A stretch of DNA of 10,535 nucleotides, from positions 1 to 10,535 of the forward strand of contig JBAPYK010000266.1 of the NCBI GenBank assembly GCA_049284695.1, given 5' to 3'. Below, one piece after another: positions 6,092 through 10,535 of the stretch. The DNA is from Rhodoplanes sp049284695 (lineage in GTDB: Bacteria > Pseudomonadota > Alphaproteobacteria > Rhizobiales > Xanthobacteraceae). The position numbers and the translations under genes were made by a program. A model generated the notes under the pieces. It was not told the origin of the DNA and ran no database searches. It worked only from the letters and a program-made list of their open reading frames with translations. The first letter of the stretch is position 1. Each line of letters begins with the position of its first letter.

Positions 6092-6835
6092 ATGTTGCGG
6101 GAGATCGTGTTCGACACGGAAACGACGGGCCTCGACCCCTATCAGGGGCATCGCTTGGTCGAAATCGGCTGCGTCGAATTGGTCAACCGCATCCCGACCG
6201 GCCAGATATTCCATTGCTATTTCAATCCGGAACGGGACATGCCGGCGGAAGCTTTCGCGGTGCATGGGCTGTCTTGCCAATTCCTGGGCGAAAAGCCGTT
6301 ATTCGCCGAGCTGGCGGGCGATCTCCTCGCCTTTCTGGGTGACGCCCCGCTGATCGCGCACAACGCCGCCTTCGACCTCGGCTTTCTCAACGCCGAACTG
6401 GAGCGGGTGAAGCTTCCGCCGCTTCCCCGCGCGCGCCTGATCGACACATTGTTGCTTGCACGGCGCAAATATCCGGGCGCGCAGAACCGGCTCGATGACC
6501 TCTGCCAGCGCTTTCGCGTCGACAACTCACACCGCACGAAGCACGGCGCATTGCTGGATGCGGAGCTGCTGGCCGAAGTCTATCTCGAGCTGATCGAGGC
6601 CCGTCAGGCGCAGCTCGGGCTCGAAACGGCGACGGCGGCGCCGATTGCAGCCACGTCGGCGGTCGCACGGACGCCCATCCGTGCCGTCGCGTTGCTGCCG
6701 CGCCTGTCCGTTGAGGAACGATCGTCCCATCGCGCGTTCGTCGCGACGCTGGGACCCCAGGCGATCTGGCTCGACTACCTGGCGACCGCGGCAGCCGAAA
6801 CCGCTGGCAACGACGCGGCCAAGGCGGCGAGCTGA
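6092..6835 (+). CDS. dnaQ: DNA polymerase III epsilon subunit (3'-5' proofreading exonuclease)
   Basis: DnaQ removes misincorporated nucleotides within the replicative polymerase core. The 247-residue protein carries a complete DEDDh active site: D8 and E10 in FDTETTGLD, D95 in HNAAFDLGF, and H151 plus D156 in KHGALLDAELL. After the exonuclease domain (to about 172), QLGLE at 174-178 resembles a sliding-clamp-binding pentapeptide (QL(S/D)LF) at the place where E. coli epsilon has its clamp motif. An Ala/Thr-rich linker and a conserved-looking tail (about 195-247) probably bind the alpha subunit. I preferred the ATG at 6092, with an AAGGG-like ribosome site just upstream, over the GTG at 6077. 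It ends at a large inverted repeat shared with convergent secB. Confidence 0.97.
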   Translation: MLREIVFDTETTGLDPYQGHRLVEIGCVELVNRIPTGQIFHCYFNPERDMPAEAFAVHGLSCQFLGEKPLFAELAGDLLAFLGDAPLIAHNAAFDLGFLNAELERVKLPPLPRARLIDTLLLARRKYPGAQNRLDDLCQRFRVDNSHRTKHGALLDAELLAEVYLELIEARQAQLGLETATAAPIAATSAVARTPIRAVALLPRLSVEERSSHRAFVATLGPQAIWLDYLATAAAETAGNDAAKAAS

Positions 6836-6884
6836 GACCGACCGGCCGCGGCCGGGCGGCTCCGCGCCCGGCGTAGCGGTCGGC
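6836..6884. terminator. Nested inverted repeat between convergent dnaQ and secB
   Basis: GCCGGGCG (6851-6858) and CGCCCGGC (6865-6872) form a perfect 8-bp stem around a 6-base loop. Outside it CCGACC (6838-6843) pairs with GGTCGG (6878-6883), and flanking GAG/CTC extends this stem past a bulged A. Lying exactly between two convergent stops, it could end transcription from both sides. No T tract is present on either strand, so it may act only with Rho or as an RNA 3' stabiliser. Confidence 0.6.
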
Positions 6885-7400
6885 TCACGTTTGCGGGGGC
6901 GCCGCGGGCGGCGGCTGTTGGCCTTGCAGGCTCGCCATCTTTTGTTGATACAGCGCGACGAAGTCGATGGGATCGAGCAGAAGCGGCGGGAAGCCGCCGT
7001 TCACCACCGCACTTGCGACAATTTCCCGCGCGAAGGGAAACAGGAGCCGCGGACACTCGATCATCAGGAGCGGAGGGACGTTTTCTTGCGGAATGTTCTG
7101 CAGGCGGAAGACGCCGGCATAGAGCAGGTCGAACCCGAACAGCGTCGAGCCGGTAACCTCGGCCTTGCCTTCCAGTTTCAGCTCGACTTCGAAGTCCGTG
7201 GCCGACATCGGCTTGGTGTTGACGTTGATCTGCACGCTGATCGTCGGCTGCTGCGGCGGCTGCATCAACGCCCGCGGCGCGTTCGGATTCTCGAAGGAGA
7301 AATCCTTAACGAACTGGGCAAGAACGTTGAGCGAAGGCCCCGCCGGGGGCTGCGGCTGCGGTCGGGCCGGCGTTTCCCCGCCATTTGTGGTCGTGGACAT
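6885..7400 (-). CDS. secB: Protein-export chaperone SecB
   Basis: SecB is a cytoplasmic homotetramer that keeps precursor proteins unfolded and delivers them to SecA for export. The 171-residue protein starts its conserved fold with LNVLAQFVKDFSFENPNAP (24-42). It continues with the beta-strand region ISVQINVNTKP, the segment FEVELKLEGKA (70-80), the loop ECPRLLFPFAREIVA (115-129) and GGFPPLLLDPIDF (135-147), all hallmarks of the family. Proline- and glutamine-rich tails flank the core at about 9-22 and 159-171. The ATG at 7400..7398 has GGAGA five to six bases upstream. It is the only gene right of the putative origin that points back toward it, a reversal also common in rhizobial relatives. 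Confidence 0.97.
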   Translation of the reverse strand: MSTTTNGGETPARPQPQPPAGPSLNVLAQFVKDFSFENPNAPRALMQPPQQPTISVQINVNTKPMSATDFEVELKLEGKAEVTGSTLFGFDLLYAGVFRLQNIPQENVPPLLMIECPRLLFPFAREIVASAVVNGGFPPLLLDPIDFVALYQQKMASLQGQQPPPAAPPQT

Positions 7401-7452
7401 ATGGTCTCCTCGCCACCTGTGAGATGTCGCGCCAGCGGACGCCGGCCGTCGG

Positions 7453-7471
7453 GGCTGTGGCTAACACAGCC
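7453..7471. repeat. 7-bp inverted repeat in secB leader
   Basis: GGCTGTG (7453-7459) and CACAGCC (7465-7471) are perfect complements around a 5-base loop. The repeat is about 53 bases upstream of the secB start. It could be an operator or a hairpin in the secB leader; no T tract follows. Confidence 0.5.
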
Positions 7472-7556
7472 GTTCGGACGCGACAAGGAGCCTCGCCGGG
7501 TCCGGCGGCCAGCGCGAGGAGCTTAGCGATTGTGCTGCCGGGACGCGCGATGAGGG

Positions 7557-7585
7557 TTGGCGAGGCAGGCGCGGTGGGCTAAACT
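7557..7585 (+). promoter_or_regulatory. Candidate sigma-70 promoter for the Tim44-like/mltA/smr unit
   Basis: TTGGCG (7557-7562) and TAAACT (7580-7585) match the -35 and -10 consensus at four of six bases each, with the ideal 17-base spacer. Transcription from it would give a leader of about 130 bases that includes the strong hairpin at 7657-7694. No competing promoter was obvious in the gap. Confidence 0.4.
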
Positions 7586-7656
7586 CAAGGCCGAACGGCA
7601 TCCGCCCCTAGAACGACGAAGCAAGCGTGCCTAGATCATTACAGCGGAACCCGCGC

Positions 7657-7694
7657 GATCGGCACGTGTTGGCCCTCTAAAGGGCGTGCCGATC
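7657..7694. repeat. Strong nested hairpin in leader of Tim44-like gene
   Basis: GATCGGCACG (7657-7666) is perfectly complementary to CGTGCCGATC (7685-7694). Inside, GCCCT (7672-7676) and AGGGC (7681-7685) form a second stem with loop CTAA; the two stems share one base. The structure ends 30 bases before the GTG start. It may be an mRNA leader structure or a terminator for upstream transcription; no T run follows. Confidence 0.6.
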
Positions 7695-7724
7695 CGTCCT
7701 AACCTCCGCGAGAGCATGTGAGAC

Positions 7725-8429
7725 GTGTTCGATATCTATACAATCATATTCCTAGCGCTGGCCGTATTCATCTTTCTGCGGCTGCGGAGCGTCTTGGGCC
7801 AACGCACGGGCCGCGAACGACCCCCCTATGATCCGTTCTCGGCGCGCGATGCTGTGCGCAACGCACCGGGGGACAAGGTGGTTGCGCTTCCTCCCCGCGG
7901 CGGCGACGCGGTCGCCAAGCCGGTTGAGTCGAGCGAATCGGCCGACCGCTGGAAGGATATCAGCCCGCCCGGATCACCCGCTGCGGAGGGACTGCAGGCG
8001 ATTGCCACCCAGGATAAAGGCTTCGACCCGCAGCATTTTCTTACGGGCGCAAGGGCTGCCTATGAAATGATCGTGACCGCCTTTGCCGACGGCGACCGGC
8101 GGGCGTTGAAAAATCTGCTCTCCAAGGAAGTGTATGACGGATTCGATGCGGCCATCCGCGACCGCGAGAATCAGGGTTACCGGGCGGAAACGCGGTTCGT
8201 ATCGATCGATACCTGCGACATTATTGGCGCGGAGCTTCGCGGCAAGATCGCCCAGATCACGTTGCGCTTCATATCGCAGCTTATCTCGGTGACGCGCGAC
8301 CGGACCGGCAAGGTCGTTGACGGCAACCCGGATAAAGTGACCGAGGTGACGGACGTCTGGACATTTGCGCGCGACGTGTCCTCCCGCGATCCCAACTGGA
8401 AGCTGGTCGCGACCGAAGGCGGCCATTAG
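7725..8429 (+). CDS. Tim44/TimA-family membrane-anchored protein
   Basis: Bacterial Tim44-like proteins share the C-terminal domain of mitochondrial Tim44; their role in alphaproteobacteria is thought to be at the inner membrane but is poorly defined. The 234-residue protein has one N-terminal membrane helix (about 4-20, IYTIIFLALAVFIFL), then the typical RLRSVLGQRTGRERPPYDPF (19-38), a low-complexity linker to about 95 and a Tim44 domain. In that domain GFDPQHFLTGARAAYEMIV (98-116), FADGD, LLSKEVY and the terminal VWTFARDVSSRDPNWKLVAT are characteristic. The start is GTG at 7725; the ATG at 7716 is followed at once by a stop. It lies 18 bases before mltA, so the two are probably co-transcribed. 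Family sure, function not. Confidence 0.9.
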   Translation: MFDIYTIIFLALAVFIFLRLRSVLGQRTGRERPPYDPFSARDAVRNAPGDKVVALPPRGGDAVAKPVESSESADRWKDISPPGSPAAEGLQAIATQDKGFDPQHFLTGARAAYEMIVTAFADGDRRALKNLLSKEVYDGFDAAIRDRENQGYRAETRFVSIDTCDIIGAELRGKIAQITLRFISQLISVTRDRTGKVVDGNPDKVTEVTDVWTFARDVSSRDPNWKLVATEGGH

Positions 8430-8447
8430 TTTCTCTGCGGGGAACCA

Positions 8448-9881
8448 ATGAGCGCCGTGCGGCTGCGCCGGTTGGGCCTTTCCGCGACGTTGGCGGTTTT
8501 GCTTGGGGCGGCGGGGCCGGCCGAGGCGGCGCGCCGTGGACCGGCCATCGGCCCGCGACAGGCCGCACCTCCTAAAGCGGAGCTGCTCCAGCCCGAGGAG
8601 CCGGGACCGCTGCGCATCCCCGACTCACAGATCGAGCCGATCGAATTCTCCGATTTGCCGAATTGGGCGGACGACGATCATGCGAGCGCCTTCGCCGCGT
8701 TTCTCACAAGTTGCCGTCCGATTGCAAATGCAAGCGCGAACGCAAGCGCGCCCAGTGCTGCAAGCGCAAATGCACCGGATGCACGTCCGGTTCGGCCGGC
8801 GCTTGGCGCCGTTTGCCGCCGGGCGCTTGCCGCCGGCCCGCTGCGCGGCGAGAAGGCGCGCCGGTTTTTTGAGGAGAATTTCCGCCCGGTGCGCATCGCA
8901 AGGCTAGGCGAGAGTGCTGGATTCTTGACTGGATACTACGAGCCGATTGTCGAGGGCTCGCGGTTTCCCACCGGCATCTTCAAAGTCCCGATCTATCGGC
9001 GCCCGCCCGATCTGGTGGCCCCGGACGCTCCGCCCGGCGCAAGCTTTCCCAACCGCGGGCGCGTCGTTCGCATTACGAGCGCGGGGGAAAGCGTTCCTTA
9101 TTATGACCGCGGAGAGATCGAGGACGGCGCGCTCGACGGGCAACGCCTGGAGATCTGCTGGGTGAGAGACCCGGCCGAGGTCCTCACCATCCAGATTCAA
9201 GGGTCGGCTCGCGTTCGGCTCGAAGACGGGACCATGCTGCGGATCAATTATGACGGGCACAATGGCTATCCGTACACGGCCGTGGGCCGCGTCCTGATCG
9301 ACCGCAACATCATTCCGCGCGAGGAAATGTCGATGGCGCGCATCCGCGAATGGATGGCCGCCAATCCCCAGGACGCAAAAGAGGTGCGGCGGCAGAATCG
9401 GTCCTATGTTTTCTTTCGGGTGGTCGGGCTCACCGGCGATCGCGAGCCGGTCGGAGGCCAGGGCGTCCGGCTGACGCCTGGGCGATCGATCGCAGTTGAC
9501 CGGGCGCTGCATGTCTACGGAACGCCGTTCTTTATCGAGGCGGAGCTGCCGCTCGAAGGGGCGCGGTCCGCCGATCCGTTCCACCGCACCATGATCGCGC
9601 AGGACACCGGTTCCGCCATTGTCGGACCGGCGCGGGCCGATCTTTATTTCGGCGCCGGCGACGACGCGGGGCGGGTGGCCGGCCGCATCCGTCAGCCGGG
9701 GCGGTTCGCCATGCTGGTTCCGCGGGAGATCGATCCTGTCGCGGCAGGCGCGCGCATGCCGCTGCCGCAGGTTCGGCCTGCGCCCGAGCCGGAAAAGCCG
9801 GCCAAGGCGCTGCGCCGCAGCGGACGCAAGGCGTTGCGGACGCCGTCACGCCACGGTAGCCGATCGAGGGCGTATCGCTGA
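8448..9881 (+). CDS. mltA: MltA-type lytic murein transglycosylase
   Basis: MltA cleaves the MurNAc-GlcNAc bond of peptidoglycan, leaving 1,6-anhydro-MurNAc ends, in the periplasm. The 477-residue protein starts with a signal peptide (RLRR, hydrophobic 9-23, predicted cleavage after AEA near 27). No lipobox cysteine is visible, unlike the E. coli lipoprotein. The MltA domain begins at about 66; GFLTGYYEP (158-166), VPIYRRPPDL (180-189), IQIQGSARV (248-256) and YPYTAVG (274-280) are typical. The 3D-like C-terminal part carries AQDTGSAIVGPARADLYFG (384-402) with candidate catalytic D386 and conserved D398. Residues 92-110 form an Asn/Ala/Ser low-complexity insertion between two segments containing conserved cysteines (SC..., VCRRA). 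The tail (about 428-477) is Pro/Arg-rich and basic. The ATG is preceded by GGGGAA. Confidence 0.95.
   Translation: MSAVRLRRLGLSATLAVLLGAAGPAEAARRGPAIGPRQAAPPKAELLQPEEPGPLRIPDSQIEPIEFSDLPNWADDDHASAFAAFLTSCRPIANASANASAPSAASANAPDARPVRPALGAVCRRALAAGPLRGEKARRFFEENFRPVRIARLGESAGFLTGYYEPIVEGSRFPTGIFKVPIYRRPPDLVAPDAPPGASFPNRGRVVRITSAGESVPYYDRGEIEDGALDGQRLEICWVRDPAEVLTIQIQGSARVRLEDGTMLRINYDGHNGYPYTAVGRVLIDRNIIPREEMSMARIREWMAANPQDAKEVRRQNRSYVFFRVVGLTGDREPVGGQGVRLTPGRSIAVDRALHVYGTPFFIEAELPLEGARSADPFHRTMIAQDTGSAIVGPARADLYFGAGDDAGRVAGRIRQPGRFAMLVPREIDPVAAGARMPLPQVRPAPEPEKPAKALRRSGRKALRTPSRHGSRSRAYR
8724..8773 (+). repeat. Short imperfect repeats inside mltA
   Basis: GCAAGCGC occurs at 8730, 8742 and 8760, and GCAAATGC at 8724 and 8766. 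The spacings within each set (12, 18 and 42 bases) are multiples of three, so the repeats encode an in-frame Ala/Asn/Ser stretch. This looks like slippage-driven linker growth. Confidence 0.6.
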
Positions 9882-9917
9882 TCGCTCAGCGACGCCGCAA
9901 ACACATGGTTGACGAGG

Positions 9918-10466
9918 ATGAAACGCAAGCTGACGGACGAGGAGCGTCGGCTGTGGGCGAACGCGATGCGCACGGTCCGTCCGCTGCCGCCCGGTCGTGC
10001 GCCAAGCGAGCCGCCCGCGTTTGAGACGCCGGCTGCAAGCGAGATCAAGCGGCGCTTAGCGCATGCGGTTCTTGAACCGAGCCGGCCGGCCCATATCGGC
10101 CCGCGGCCGACGCCCGCGCTTGTGCCGCTGCCCCGGCGCGACAAGCAGCGGCTCGCGCGCGGGCATTTGCCCATCGATGCACGCCTCGACCTCCATGGCA
10201 TGACTCAGACCGAGGCGCATGCCGCGCTTGCCCGCTTCCTTGGTAACGCGCAAGCCGGCGGAGCACAGTTCGTCCTAGTCATCACCGGGACCGGAGCGCG
10301 CGGTGCGACCGGTGAGCGCGGCGTGCTGCGGCGGCAGGTGCCGCTATGGCTCCATTTGCCGGAATTCCGTCCCTATGTGGTCGGCTTTGAGTCGGCCCAC
10401 GCCGGGCACGGCGGCGAAGGCGCGCTGTACATCCGGCTGCGGCGGTCGGGGCCAAAGGTGCTTTAG
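9918..10466 (+). CDS. Smr-domain (Smr/MutS2 C-terminal type) protein
   Basis: Stand-alone Smr proteins are putative DNA or RNA nucleases; the domain is related to the C-terminal nicking domain of MutS2. The physiological role in alphaproteobacteria is not settled. The 182-residue protein begins KRKLTDEERRLWANAM, followed by a Pro-rich spacer (about 22-80), then the Smr domain. Its hallmarks are LDLHGMT (90-96), VITGTGARG (121-129) and the closing HGGEGALYIRLRR (164-176). A TTG three codons upstream (9909) would add MTR; neither start has a well-spaced ribosome site, so the first few residues are uncertain. It follows mltA by 36 bases and probably ends the Tim44-like/mltA/smr transcript. Confidence 0.92.
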   Translation: MKRKLTDEERRLWANAMRTVRPLPPGRAPSEPPAFETPAASEIKRRLAHAVLEPSRPAHIGPRPTPALVPLPRRDKQRLARGHLPIDARLDLHGMTQTEAHAALARFLGNAQAGGAQFVLVITGTGARGATGERGVLRRQVPLWLHLPEFRPYVVGFESAHAGHGGEGALYIRLRRSGPKVL

Positions 10467-10535
10467 AAAAACGGCTGCTCTCGCTCACCGCAAAAGGCGC
10501 CGCATAGCAATATCGCGCGGCGATCAGACGACTTC
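10467..10535. other. Unassigned right-edge sequence
   Basis: These 69 bases after the smr stop contain no recognisable gene start. A weak inverted repeat, CGCCGC with GCGGCG around a 13-base loop near 10498-10522, could help terminate the smr transcript. A minus-strand gene ending at the very edge cannot be excluded. Confidence 0.3.

Larger units (their letters stand above)
7401..7724. promoter_or_regulatory. Divergent secB / Tim44-like intergenic region
   Basis: This 324-base gap holds no credible gene; frames crossing it are arginine-rich with no family signature. It contains an inverted repeat in the secB leader (7453-7471), a candidate rightward promoter (7557-7585) and a long inverted repeat in the Tim44-like leader (7657-7694). 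In several rhizobia fxsA lies here; no FxsA-like coding sequence is visible. Confidence 0.6.

Noticed and set aside
5445..6280. Minus-strand frames opposite coaE and dnaQ
   Set aside because: Both genes on the plus strand are unambiguous; the antisense frames are low-complexity Arg/Ala-rich.
6645..7526. Long plus-strand frame antisense to secB
   Set aside because: It is arginine-rich, overlaps dnaQ and secB antisense, and mirrors GC-rich third-position bias of the real genes.
7401..7724. A displaced or degraded fxsA gene
   Set aside because: No hydrophobic FxsA-like protein or fragment can be read in any frame of this gap.
1..10535. Mobile element, CRISPR array, defence island or novel gene system
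   Set aside because: No transposase, integrase, direct-repeat array or cluster of unknown genes was seen; nearly every gene belongs to a known housekeeping family in near-normal order.

Overview
The window is a block of alphaproteobacterial housekeeping chromosome, most likely from the Hyphomicrobiales (Rhizobiales). The evidence is gene content and order: rho, hemJ and hemE on the minus strand, then a pyruvate,phosphate dikinase regulatory protein (PPSR, DUF299), maf, coaE, dnaQ, secB, a Tim44-like gene, mltA and smr. It also fits the high GC of most of the window and the use of GTG starts. I see no transposase, prophage, tRNA, rRNA or CRISPR, and no undescribed multi-gene system.

Layout. 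Left arm (1-3503, all minus strand): a GNAT acetyltransferase cut by the window edge, rho, a divergent HemJ-type protoporphyrinogen oxidase and hemE. hemJ follows hemE almost without a gap, and the GNAT start overlaps the rho stop. Between hemJ and rho is a 220-base leader with a candidate promoter. Centre (3504-3863): a 360-base non-coding interval between the divergent hemE and PPSR genes. Right arm (3864-10466, plus strand except secB): PPSR, maf, coaE and dnaQ; then convergent secB; then Tim44-like, mltA and smr as an apparent operon. The last 69 bases hold no recognisable gene.

The most important element is the central interval. The hemE/PPSR (RP001-type) junction is where the chromosomal replication origin lies in Caulobacter and Sinorhizobium meliloti, and where it was predicted in Rickettsia. 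Here the interval carries an AT-rich stretch beside hemE, two 8-of-9 DnaA-box matches, several weaker ones and one IHF-like site. Genes on both sides point away from it (secB excepted), as expected if replication forks leave in both directions. I therefore call it the probable oriC.

How the genes work together: hemE and hemJ act in heme synthesis and rho in transcription termination. PPSR, coaE and Maf act in central and nucleotide metabolism, DnaQ proofreads replication, and SecB and MltA serve the cell envelope. Departures from the usual rhizobial order are the missing aroE between maf and coaE, no fxsA between secB and the Tim44-like gene, and a GNAT gene rather than mnmE directly after rho. 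Several strong inverted repeats lie between genes: at the dnaQ/secB junction, in the secB leader, in the Tim44-like leader and in the rho leader.
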